Counted from the first letter of the stretch, positions 1 through 5,942 are shown. The stretch is DNA of 15,033 nt from Pirellulales bacterium (GCA_030605745.1 JAUWHT010000071.1:1-15033); one strand, 5' to 3'. The notes: a model not told the origin generated them from the letters alone. Program-made: numbers and translations.

Positions 1-85
1 ATCCGCCGGGCGTGCCCGGCGCGTTTGCGTTCGACCCTATTGACACCCACAAACGCGCCGGGCAAGCCCGGCGGCTAAACGGTAG
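1..85 (-). repeat. Palindromic repeat, copy A (inverted, cut by window edge)
   Basis: First of three copies of an 84-89 bp element; the other two are at 1632-1720 and 9573-9661. Two arms built around GCCGGGC-TT-GCCCGGC face each other across a 30-base middle. The reverse complement of this copy's middle matches that of copy B (both contain GTGTCAATA and TCGAACGCAAA), so copy A is inverted relative to B and C. The arm at 1-23 differs from the consensus at two positions (2 and 12). The other arm, about 54-80, matches it fully. Four bases of the outer end lie outside the window. Confidence 0.9.
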
Positions 86-131
86 ATCCGTTGAACATAA
101 CGTTGTAGTATTAGGACACCTGCGGCCCACG

Positions 132-164
132 AGCCCTAACAGCCTAATAGCCTAATAGCCTAAC
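132..164. repeat. Short tandem repeat of 8-9 bp units
   Basis: Four consecutive units AGCCCTAAC, AGCCTAAT, AGCCTAAT and AGCCTAAC lie just downstream of the folE stop codon and 50 bp from palindromic repeat copy A. No function is evident. The tract looks like a simple-sequence repeat in untranslated 3' DNA. Confidence 0.8.
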
Positions 165-178
165 TGGTACCCAAGTCC

Positions 179-829
179 TTAGCGACGGTTCCCGTAGATC
201 AACGTCATGATTTCTGCCCGGCTGGACGCCCTCGCGCGGAAGCAGCCCTTCATGGCCGAGGTAACGCACACGCAGCCGGGTTTGCGGACCCCGCGGATCG
301 TCATGCACGTGTGAACCGCTTCGATCACCACCGCCACACCCTTGGCCTTGAGTTGATTGACCAGCAGATCGGCGATCTGTTCGGTCATTCGTTCCTGGAC
401 TTGTGGCCGGCGGGCGATCTCTTCGACGACCCGGGCCAGCTTGCTCAGCCCCACTACGCGTCTGTCGGGCAGGTAGCCGATGTGGGCCTTCCCCATAAAC
501 GGCAGCAGATGATGCTCGCAGATGCTGTTGAAGCTGATGTCGCGTACCAGGATCACCTCGTCACACTTCTCGGTAAAGAACTTCTGCAAATGCAATCGCG
601 GGTCTTCGTGCAGCCCGCCAAACAACTCGGCGTACATGCGAGCCACGCGCGTCGGGGTCTCCCGCAGCCCCTCACGGTTGGGGTCCTCGCCCACGGCCAG
701 AAGAATCTCGCGGACCGCCCGCTCGATTCGTCCCTGGTCCACGCCGCCCTGGGACTCGCCCGGCCCGTAGTCTTCCTCGCCGGCCAAACTGCCGGTGATC
801 ACCTCTGGCGTATCGGCACGCAATGCCAT
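179..829 (-). CDS. folE: GTP cyclohydrolase I (FolE)
   Basis: This cytosolic enzyme converts GTP to 7,8-dihydroneopterin triphosphate, the first step towards tetrahydrofolate and other pterins. The 216-residue product has the family signature in order: GEDPNREGLRETP at 47-59, CEHHLLPF at 104-111 and HTCMTIRGV at 173-181. Cys104, His107 and Cys175 fit the zinc ligands, and His106 belongs to the conserved active-site pair. Residues 1-32 are a poorly conserved, acidic and glycine-rich extension, common in this family. The ATG at 829 is well placed about 30 nt after a strong predicted promoter (866-894). The gene is divergent from nth. Length and motifs are complete, so it should be functional. 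Confidence 0.97.
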   Translation of the reverse strand: MALRADTPEVITGSLAGEEDYGPGESQGGVDQGRIERAVREILLAVGEDPNREGLRETPTRVARMYAELFGGLHEDPRLHLQKFFTEKCDEVILVRDISFNSICEHHLLPFMGKAHIGYLPDRRVVGLSKLARVVEEIARRPQVQERMTEQIADLLVNQLKAKGVAVVIEAVHTCMTIRGVRKPGCVCVTSAMKGCFRARASSRAEIMTLIYGNRR

Positions 830-865
830 GGATTCAATACCTCGACAAAGGAAGCTCGAAAACTC

Positions 866-894
866 ATTTTAGGAGCCCTCAACCAATAGGTCAA
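866..894 (-). promoter_or_regulatory. Predicted sigma-70-type promoter of folE
   Basis: On the minus strand TTGACC (889-894) is followed after 17 bp by TAAAAT (866-871). Each box matches the consensus at five of six positions. The predicted transcript start is near 859, giving a leader of about 30 nt before the folE ATG. Confidence 0.65.
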
Positions 895-914
895 GGAGGC
901 AAGCAGTGGCACAC

Positions 915-944
915 TTGACATACCCGACCCGACTGAGCGAGAAT
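915..944 (+). promoter_or_regulatory. Predicted promoter of nth
   Basis: A perfect -35 box TTGACA (915-920) is followed after 18 bp by GAGAAT (939-944), which matches the -10 consensus at four of six positions. Transcription would start near 951. That excludes the upstream in-frame TTG at 944 as the nth start. The -35 box lies 20 bp from the -35 box of the divergent folE promoter. Confidence 0.5.
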
Positions 945-970
945 TGGTGATCATGCGGTGTAGCTTGCAT

Positions 971-976
971 GGAGGT
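971..976 (+). promoter_or_regulatory. Ribosome binding site that fixes the nth start
   Basis: GGAGGT lies 9 bases before the ATG at 986. The open frame extends upstream to a TTG at 944, but no comparable Shine-Dalgarno sequence precedes it. ATG 986 is therefore preferred. Confidence 0.75.
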
Positions 977-985
977 ATAGACACG

Positions 986-1642
986 ATGGGCGCGACCGCT
1001 GACGCAAAGCGATATGCCGCCAAGGTCACCCGGCGTCTGCGACGCCACTACCCGCAGGCCACCTCCTCGCTCAATTTTCGCACGCCGCTGGAGTTGTTGG
1101 TGGCCACGATCCTCTCGGCCCAGTGCACCGACGAGCGGGTGAACCGGGTCACCAAGCAGTTGTTCCCCAAGCACCCCACGGCGGCCGATTACGCAGGGGC
1201 GCCGCTGTGCGAACTCGAACGGGACATCCAAAGTACCGGGTTTTTCCGAAATAAGGCCAAGAGCATCCAGGGCTGCTGCCAGGCACTGCTCAAACAGTGC
1301 GAGGGACAGGTCCCCAACGAAATCGAGGAACTGGTCAAACTGCCGGGCATCGGGCGCAAAACGGCAAACGTCGTCCTGGGCACCGCGCTGGGCGTCGCCT
1401 CCGGGGTAGCAGTCGATACGCACGTGGGGCGGATCAGCCGCCGATTGGGACTCTCGCGGCAGAAGAACCCGGAAAAAGTCGAAAAAGACCTGATGGCACT
1501 GATCCCTCGCAAGCAGTGGATCGCGCTGAGCCACCGGATGATTCAGCACGGCCGCCGCTACTGCACCGCCCGAAGGCCCAACTGCGACCAGTGCCCCCTG
1601 GAGGACATCTGCCCCCGTATTGGAGTAAAAACTACCGTTTAG
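986..1642 (+). CDS. nth: Endonuclease III (Nth), DNA glycosylase/AP lyase
   Basis: This enzyme removes oxidised pyrimidines from DNA and cleaves at the resulting abasic site (base excision repair). From ATG 986 the product has 218 residues, the usual family length. The helix-hairpin-helix motif LPGIGRKTANVV (119-130) contains the catalytic Lys125. VDTHVGRISRRLGL (143-156) contains the catalytic Asp144. The C-terminal cluster Cys193-x6-Cys200-x2-Cys203-x5-Cys209 is the canonical [4Fe-4S] site. The reading frame ends inside palindromic repeat copy B: the last codons ACC GTT TAG are repeat sequence, so the tail beyond the cluster (GVKTTV) was partly replaced by the element. All catalytic residues are upstream of this, so activity should be intact. 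Confidence 0.97.
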   Translation: MGATADAKRYAAKVTRRLRRHYPQATSSLNFRTPLELLVATILSAQCTDERVNRVTKQLFPKHPTAADYAGAPLCELERDIQSTGFFRNKAKSIQGCCQALLKQCEGQVPNEIEELVKLPGIGRKTANVVLGTALGVASGVAVDTHVGRISRRLGLSRQKNPEKVEKDLMALIPRKQWIALSHRMIQHGRRYCTARRPNCDQCPLEDICPRIGVKTTV

Positions 1643-1720
1643 CCGCCGGGCTTGCCCGGCGCGGTGGTGGGTGTCAATACGCTCGAACGCAAACGCGCCG
1701 GGCAAGCCCGGCGGCTAAAC
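1632..1720 (+). repeat. Palindromic repeat, copy B
   Basis: The core is 84 bp (1637-1720), with a 5-base left extension CTACC shared with copies A and C. Two 27-base arms (1637-1663 and 1694-1720) are perfect inverted repeats, from GTTTAGCCG at the outside to GGCGCG inside, around a 30-base middle. Each arm also contains its own hairpin GCCGGGC-TT-GCCCGGC. The element can therefore fold as one long stem or two short ones. Its left end supplies the stop codon of nth. Confidence 0.92.
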
Positions 1721-1724
1721 TTCA

Positions 1725-1748
1725 CATTCATCATTCGTCATTCATCAT
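1725..1748. repeat. Low-complexity CATTCATCATTCGTCATT tract
   Basis: An AT-rich run of related CATT/CATC units fills the short gap between repeat copy B and dcd. It may serve as an A/T-rich leader for dcd, but no clear promoter boxes are visible in it. Confidence 0.5.
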
Positions 1749-1763
1749 ATAGGACTTCCCCCA

Positions 1764-2339
1764 ATGATTCTTTCCGGTCACGAGATCGAACAGCAACTTG
1801 GCACGAACATCATCATCGAGCCGTTCGACCCGTCGAACCTGAACCCGAACAGCTACAACCTCTCGCTGCACGACGAGTTGATGGTCTACGAGGAAGTCGT
1901 GCTGGACATGCGGAAGGCCAATCGCGTGCGCCGGATGACTATCCCGCAGGAGGGTTTTGTACTTCACCCCGGCCAACTTTACCTGGGTCGGACCGTCGAG
2001 CGGACCGAGACGCACAATCTAGTACCGATGATCGAAGGCCGCTCGTCTATTGGGCGGCTGGGGCTGTTCGTGCACGTGACGGCCGGGTTCGGCGACGTCG
2101 GGTTCTGCGGCTACTGGACCTTGGAGATGTTTGCCGTCCAGCCGGTCCGCATCTACCCGGGCGTGGCCATCTGCCAGATATTCTACCACGACATCCGCGG
2201 ATCGTTCACCGAGTACGCCAGCGACAAGTACCAGCACAACACCGACATCCAGCCCAGCCTGTTGTTCAAGGAACTCGGCGGTGTCAGCGAGAATGACCCC
2301 CAGATGAAACTTCCCTTCGGGATCGAGCATCCGTATTGA
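1764..2339 (+). CDS. dcd: dCTP deaminase (Dcd family)
   Basis: This cytosolic enzyme deaminates dCTP to dUTP, feeding dTMP synthesis; some members also hydrolyse dUTP to dUMP. The 191-residue product shows the trimeric dUTPase/Dcd fold signature: SYNLSL (30-35), EGRSSIGRLGL (91-101) with the phosphate-binding Arg93, and HVTAGFGDVGFCGYWTLEM (104-122). Glu121 occupies the position of the catalytic glutamate. The C-terminal segment SDKYQHNTDIQPS (153-165) corresponds to the tail that closes over the nucleotide, but it differs from the common YQGQRGPT form. Whether this copy is mono- or bifunctional cannot be told by eye. A weak AGGA (1751-1754) precedes the ATG. Repeat copy B lies directly upstream, separating it from nth. 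Confidence 0.93.
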   Translation: MILSGHEIEQQLGTNIIIEPFDPSNLNPNSYNLSLHDELMVYEEVVLDMRKANRVRRMTIPQEGFVLHPGQLYLGRTVERTETHNLVPMIEGRSSIGRLGLFVHVTAGFGDVGFCGYWTLEMFAVQPVRIYPGVAICQIFYHDIRGSFTEYASDKYQHNTDIQPSLLFKELGGVSENDPQMKLPFGIEHPY

Positions 2340-2364
2340 ACGGAGACGATATCCCGGATATATT
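2336..2364 (+). promoter_or_regulatory. Predicted leaderless promoter of the nucleotidyltransferase gene
   Basis: TTGAAC (2336-2341), a 17-bp spacer and TATATT (2359-2364) form a plausible sigma-70 promoter. The -35 box overlaps the dcd stop codon. The expected start point, 6-7 bases after the -10 box, coincides with the A of the ATG at 2371. No Shine-Dalgarno sequence is present, so the transcript may be leaderless. Confidence 0.5.
2349..2361. promoter_or_regulatory. Palindromic operator candidate ATATCC-C-GGATAT
   Basis: A perfect 13-bp palindrome with a one-base centre overlaps the spacer and the start of the -10 box of the predicted promoter. This is a typical position for a repressor site. 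No regulator gene next to it is evident. The encoded nucleotidyltransferase could be autoregulatory, but nothing in the sequence shows this. Confidence 0.35.
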
Positions 2365-2370
2365 GGCAGC

Positions 2371-2715
2371 ATGATTGATCTGCATGAAATTGAGCAAGTT
2401 GCAGCCTGCATGGGGAAGGCCGCCAACGCCGAGCGCGTCGTGCTGTTCGGGTCCTTTGCTCGCGGTGAAGCCGGCGAGAGCAGCGACGTGGATTTGCTAA
2501 TCATTGCAGAAAGCGATCTACCCAGGTTCAAACGCAGCCGCGAGTTGTACAAGCTGCTTCGTCCGTATCCCTTTGCAATGGACCTGATCGTGTACACTCC
2601 CGAGGAAGTGGAAAGAGGCAAGAAGTCACCTGTTTCTTTCGTGTCAACCGTATTACGAGAGGGTAAGACCCTGTATGTCCGAAGAGATTCAAACAGCGAG
2701 GCAGTGGCCGGCTAA
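2371..2715 (+). CDS. Small nucleotidyltransferase-domain protein (MNT-like)
   Basis: This is a minimal Pol-beta-superfamily nucleotidyltransferase of 114 residues. The core motif GSFARGEAGESSDVDLLII (27-45) has Gly27-Ser28 and the metal-binding pair Asp39 and Asp41. A third acidic residue, Asp71, lies in AMDLIVYT. Proteins of this size (MntA-like) commonly act as antitoxins that add AMP to a neighbouring HEPN toxin. No HEPN-like gene is visible on either side, so this copy is either an orphan or works with the TIR genes downstream. It has its own apparently leaderless promoter. Its stop codon lies in CGGCTAAAC (2709-2717), identical to the outer end of the palindromic repeats. Substrate and partner are unknown. 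Confidence 0.85.
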   Translation: MIDLHEIEQVAACMGKAANAERVVLFGSFARGEAGESSDVDLLIIAESDLPRFKRSRELYKLLRPYPFAMDLIVYTPEEVERGKKSPVSFVSTVLREGKTLYVRRDSNSEAVAG

Positions 2716-2755
2716 ACCGAGAGGTAGACGCCGTAGTTGCCCCGGTTAGTTCGTC

Positions 2756-2784
2756 TTGCCAAGAGCAACGCAGACCGATATACT
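2756..2784 (+). promoter_or_regulatory. Predicted promoter of the TIR gene pair
   Basis: TTGCCA (2756-2761), a 17-bp spacer and TATACT (2779-2784) each match the consensus at five of six positions. Transcription would start near 2791, shortly before the ATG at 2802. The TIR pair can therefore be expressed independently of the nucleotidyltransferase. Confidence 0.6.
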
Positions 2785-2801
2785 GTGGTAAAGAAGCAAA
2801 T

Positions 2802-3251
2802 ATGGTGAAGAAGGATAAGAAGAAACTGCGCAAGCCATCGATGACGAGGAAAGGCAATCCGTATTTGGTCTTTGTCAGTCACGCAACGGCTGACAAATGG
2901 CTCGCGACGGTGCTGTGCGAAAAGATCGAGCAGGCGGGGGCGGAGACATTTCGCGACGACCGCGACATCAACGGTGGTGATGACATCCCGGATGAAATTC
3001 GTCGGCAGATTGTCCGGTCGAATGAGATGGTCGTTCTGATGACACCCGAATCCGTTGATCGCCCGTGGGTTCTTCTTGAGGTGGGAGCAGCTTGGGGGCG
3101 ACGCCAGAAGGCAAGGATCGTTGTGGTCCTCTGCCACGTACAAGTTGACACAATTCCAGACATTCTCGGATCCAAGAAAGCGGTGCCGATCAACGAACTT
3201 GACAATTATCTCAAGGAGTTGAGGCGGCGCGTGGACAAGCATAAATCATGA
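2802..3251 (+). CDS. Stand-alone TIR-domain protein
   Basis: The 149-residue protein consists of a lysine-rich N-terminus (1-18) followed by one TIR domain. Strand A and loop are YLVFVSHATADKWLA (21-35). The region FRDDRDINGGDDIPDEI (50-66) fits the BB-loop area. PWVLLEVGAAWG (88-99) places Glu93 at the position of the catalytic glutamate of NAD-consuming TIR domains. Bacterial TIR proteins of this type cleave NAD+ or make cyclic ADP-ribose signals in anti-phage defence, or act in virulence; which applies here is not shown by the sequence. No membrane segment or sensor domain is visible. The stop overlaps the next start (ATGA, 3248-3251), indicating coupled translation with a second TIR-like protein. 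Codon use is less GC-rich than in the flanking housekeeping genes. Confidence 0.87.
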   Translation: MVKKDKKKLRKPSMTRKGNPYLVFVSHATADKWLATVLCEKIEQAGAETFRDDRDINGGDDIPDEIRRQIVRSNEMVVLMTPESVDRPWVLLEVGAAWGRRQKARIVVVLCHVQVDTIPDILGSKKAVPINELDNYLKELRRRVDKHKS

Positions 3252-3838
3252 GCACACAGATTTCGACGTATGATGTCTTCCTGTCGTACTCGCTAACCGA
3301 AGGGCAAACTGCCGACCTGGTTGGGCGTGCGCTGACAGAGGCTGGATTGAGCGTGGTTAGCCAACTGAAGGCCCCAGCCACAGCAGATGAGGAAGAACCA
3401 TTGTGGCAAATCCTTGCGGAAAGTGACGCTCTTGTGGCGATCATTGATCCGCAACGCACCCTTCCGTCGGCGATAGGGGTCGAAGTAGGGGCAGCGATGG
3501 CCTGGCATAAACCAGTTTACGTGGTCCACACGGAGATCGGAAACATCACGTTGCCCAGTCACTTGGGAAGTATTCAAGCATATCCGATCTCACGAATTGA
3601 TGACGTAGTCCAATCGCTAAAGCGTCAGCTTAAACCCCTACCGGAAGAGCAGCAGTTTGTTCTCCGTTCTGTCTACGCAAAGTTGGGGATTCCGATGGAT
3701 AAACTCTTGGGGGAACCTGTGTTCATCGAAAAACTGGCTCGCGATTTCAATCAGCAGTGCGGAACAAATACCTCCGGAGAACGCCTTGCACAAGAGTTGG
3801 TTCGATTGCAAAAGACCGATAGTCTTCCGCATTTCTGA
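3248..3838 (+). CDS. Second TIR-like protein with helical C-terminal region
   Basis: The 196-residue product has a divergent TIR-like N-terminal domain. YDVFLSYSLTEGQTADLV (8-25) resembles strand A and its loop. AIGVEVGAAMAW (75-86) aligns with the catalytic region of the upstream protein (shared EVGAA) and keeps Glu79. VYVVHTEIG (90-98) fits a later core strand. Residues 130-196 form an additional, mainly helical-looking segment (FVLRSVYAKLGIP, FIEKLARDFNQQ, LAQELVRLQKTDSLPHF), which could be a recognition or oligomerisation module. The ATGA overlap with the upstream TIR gene implies co-expression and perhaps a complex in which one subunit signals and the other regulates. It ends only 6 bp before the convergent AAA+ gene. 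The TIR assignment is by motif pattern; a nucleoside deoxyribosyltransferase-like fold is an alternative. Confidence 0.66.
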   Translation: MSTQISTYDVFLSYSLTEGQTADLVGRALTEAGLSVVSQLKAPATADEEEPLWQILAESDALVAIIDPQRTLPSAIGVEVGAAMAWHKPVYVVHTEIGNITLPSHLGSIQAYPISRIDDVVQSLKRQLKPLPEEQQFVLRSVYAKLGIPMDKLLGEPVFIEKLARDFNQQCGTNTSGERLAQELVRLQKTDSLPHF

Positions 3839-3844
3839 GGTTCC

Positions 3845-5200
3845 CTACATCACCGCGAAGTAGTTCTCCACGGCCATGTCGAACAACTCCTTGGTTAGCA
3901 CGGTGGGGTGTCCCTTGTACGCGCAGTAGCTGCGGACCTGGAGCAACAGGTCGCGAGGATGGCAGCAGCGGAACGGGCGATTGGCCCGCCTGTAGTGCTT
4001 CTCGATCACGTAGTCGACTGCCTTTGCGGCGTACTCGAAGCCCAACCTCGGCGCCATCATCTTGAACAGGTCGCGGAACTCCTGCTCGGTCGGATCGACC
4101 ACCTCGATCTTGTACGGGATCCGCCGCAGGAAGGCCTCGTCGACCAAGTCGCGCGGCTCCAGGTTGGTCGAAAAGATGATTAACTGGTCGAAGGGAACCT
4201 GGATCTTCTTGCCGTTGGGCAGATTGAGGAAATCGTACCGCTTTTCCAGCGGCAGGATCCAGCGGTTGAGCAACTCGTCGATACTCATCCGCTGCCTGCC
4301 GAAGTCGTCGATCACCAACGTCCCGCAGTTGCTCTTAAGTTGCAACGGTGCTTCGCTGATGCCGGTCGAGGTGTTGATCGTCACCTCCAGGGCCGACATG
4401 GTCAGTTCGCCGCCGGCGATGATCGTCGGCCGGCGGATGCGGACCCAACGCTTGTCGATCTTCCGTTGATCGATCAGCCCTTCGTTAGGCTCCAGCGGCA
4501 TTTCCTCGTGATTGACCGGGTCGAACAGGCGGATGATCTCGCCATCGATGCCGATCGCCCGGGGCACCCATATATGCTGGCCGAACGCGTGTGTAATCCT
4601 CTCGGCGATACTCGTCTTGCCGTTTCCCGGCGCACCGTAGAGGAACAATCCCCGGCCGGAGTTGACGGCCGGTCCCAGGCTGTCGAACATCCTCTTGCTC
4701 AGCAGCAGATCGTCAAATGCGCGCCGCAGGTCCTCGGCCGTTGGCTGCTGTCCGCTGAGCGATTGCTCGGCGACGCTGGCGATGTAGTCGTGAAGCGAGA
4801 CGGGCGCCGAGCCGAAATAGGTACAGTGTGCCGAATATCGCCGCCCACGCTCGCGGCCGAAGTCAGTCATCCGATACTGGTAATCGTTCATCGGCGCGGA
4901 GCCCTTGTGAACGACAAGTTGATCGTTCTTCATTGCCCGCAGCAGCTCGTCCACCAGTATGAAGGGAAGTTTCACTTGATCGGCGATCTCGCGGCCGGTG
5001 GCGTCGCCCCGGGCCAAGAGAAACTTCAGTATCAGCGCTTCCACCTCGCTGTCGGTCAGGCCCGCGTCGCGGAACGATTCCGGCTCGATCGGCGCAAACG
5101 TGTTATCGGTGCAGCCGGTCCGCTGCTCCGGAACAGGCGGCACGGCGGCGCCGTGTCGGGCAAGACACACCAGCAAATCTTGATCAACCGGTTCAGCCAT
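3845..5200 (-). CDS. AAA+ ATPase with N-terminal winged-helix-like region
   Basis: From ATG 5200 the product has 451 residues. A GAPGNGKT Walker A lies at 189-196, LVIDDFGRQR at 295-304 gives Walker B Asp298-Asp299, STN at 344-346 is sensor 1, and FLRRIPYK (357-364) carries candidate arginine fingers. Residues about 49-115 (DSEVEALILKFLLARG..REIADQVKLPFILVDELLRAM) look like a winged helix and precede the ATPase core. The protein resembles single-ring AAA+ remodelling ATPases found in many bacteria without an assigned pathway; I do not recognise its substrate. An in-frame TTG at 5233 would add 11 residues, but the predicted promoter at 5251-5280 would then leave a leader of about 11 nt, so ATG 5200 is preferred. 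It is convergent with the TIR pair. Confidence 0.82.
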   Translation of the reverse strand: MAEPVDQDLLVCLARHGAAVPPVPEQRTGCTDNTFAPIEPESFRDAGLTDSEVEALILKFLLARGDATGREIADQVKLPFILVDELLRAMKNDQLVVHKGSAPMNDYQYRMTDFGRERGRRYSAHCTYFGSAPVSLHDYIASVAEQSLSGQQPTAEDLRRAFDDLLLSKRMFDSLGPAVNSGRGLFLYGAPGNGKTSIAERITHAFGQHIWVPRAIGIDGEIIRLFDPVNHEEMPLEPNEGLIDQRKIDKRWVRIRRPTIIAGGELTMSALEVTINTSTGISEAPLQLKSNCGTLVIDDFGRQRMSIDELLNRWILPLEKRYDFLNLPNGKKIQVPFDQLIIFSTNLEPRDLVDEAFLRRIPYKIEVVDPTEQEFRDLFKMMAPRLGFEYAAKAVDYVIEKHYRRANRPFRCCHPRDLLLQVRSYCAYKGHPTVLTKELFDMAVENYFAVM

Positions 5201-5250
5201 GGACTGCTCGGTACTGGTAACAGAATGAATCAACCTACAGCGTCAAAGCA

Positions 5251-5280
5251 AATCTAGCTTTCTCACGGGCGTATGGTCAA
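5251..5280 (-). promoter_or_regulatory. Predicted promoter of the AAA+ ATPase gene
   Basis: On the minus strand TTGACC (5275-5280) is followed after 18 bp by TAGATT (5251-5256). The expected start near 5244 leaves a leader of about 44 nt before ATG 5200. Confidence 0.45.
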
Positions 5281-5484
5281 ACCATCCAACGCCGGCTATG
5301 CAGGATTGGCGGATGGTAGCGATTCGGAGGACACAGAGCACGGTATTGACCAGTAACCATTCACGGGGGGTGCGGTACTCAGACACGGAGATCGTGGAGG
5401 AAAGTGACAGAAATGTGCCTGGTGTCCCGGTGCCGTTGCACGGCCGCTTTTGACGCAAGATATAGTAGGTGTCTGAGTGCTTGA

Positions 5485-5509
5485 CCACCATATGTAGCAT
5501 ATGTAGTGG
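5485..5509. repeat. Small palindrome built on two CATATG units
   Basis: CCAC-CATATG-TAG-CATATG-TA-GTGG can fold on itself with a small bulge. CATATGTAG also occurs twice in direct orientation. It lies 17 bp before the point where the GH16-like reading frame becomes recognisable. Confidence 0.5.
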
Positions 5510-5525
5510 CGTGCAATAGTCGTAG

Positions 5526-5873
5526 GATACCCCCACGAATTTCGAGATCAATATCGAGGCGCATTATCCCAACCGATACACTACGAACCTCCACATCCGC
5601 ACGGACAAAGACTGGTGGACCAAGCCCAAGAGCTGGACGGCACCGGTCGATTTGAGCAAAGACTTCCATCTCTACGGGCTGGAGTGGAACGAGAAGGTGC
5701 TGGTTTGGTACTTCGATGGCCAGGAGGTCCTCAGGCTTCCCCACACGATTTGTCATGCCGAAGTACCAGTCCGGCTGAGCACGGCGATCCTGAAGCGGGC
5801 CGGGGAAATCACCGACGCCCTGGACGGTACCACCATGGACGTGGATTACGTGCGAGTGTACAAGAAGAAGTAG
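5526..5873 (+). pseudogene. 3' remnant of a GH16-type glycoside hydrolase
   Basis: The frame is closed upstream by TAG at 5523 and has no plausible start. It reads FEINIEAHYP, then DKDWWTKPKSW, DFHLYGLEWNEKVLVWYFDGQEV and finally MDVDYVRVYKKK. This is the second half of the concanavalin-A-like GH16 domain, including the typical C-terminal strand (DYVRVY). GH16 enzymes cleave beta-1,3/1,4 glucans or galactans. A full domain needs roughly 230-280 residues; only about 115 remain, and the N-terminal half and signal peptide are missing. The catalytic signature E-x-D-x-(x)-E appears as E-I-N-I-E, with Asn at 5550-5552 in place of the central Asp. Translation from a TTG at 5652 would give only 73 residues. 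I see no upstream half in another frame, so this looks like a deletion remnant and not a simple frameshift. Confidence 0.75.
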
Positions 5874-5942
5874 TTGTAGGGTGCGCCGCAAGCAGATTGG
5901 CGGGCCAACAAACAAGACCCCATTTTCTCGAGGAACCATACC

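Larger units (their letters stand above)
5201..5525. other. Gene-free stretch with repeat-like fragments
   Basis: I see no credible gene here on either strand. Apart from the AAA+ promoter, the stretch holds a 10-bp inverted pair (ACTCAGACAC at 5377-5386 and GTGTCTGAGT at 5469-5478) and a small hairpin at 5485-5509. It also holds the string GTGCCTGGTGTCCCGGTGCC near 5415, which has the look of a REP-type (GTGCC..GGCAC) fragment. It abuts the broken 5' end of the glycosidase remnant. Confidence 0.5.

Noticed and set aside
1652..2296. Open frames beginning MPGA and containing RAGQARRLN (also 869-1705 minus, 8843-9646 minus and 9593-9973 plus)
   Set aside because: Their conserved N-termini are translations of the palindromic repeats and the rest is out-of-frame nth, dcd or ABC gene sequence. 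They are not genes.
2371..2715. Classical MntA-HEPN toxin-antitoxin pair
   Set aside because: The nucleotidyltransferase half is clear, but neither neighbour shows the HEPN RxxxxH motif or size; the neighbours are dcd and a TIR protein.
4340..5257. 305-codon open frame on the plus strand opposite the AAA+ gene
   Set aside because: It is the complement of a GC-rich coding gene with clear ATPase motifs; its translation shows no recognisable domain.
5377..5478. 10-bp perfect inverted repeat as possible insertion-sequence ends
   Set aside because: About one such pair is expected by chance at this spacing, there is no transposase, and no target duplication was seen.
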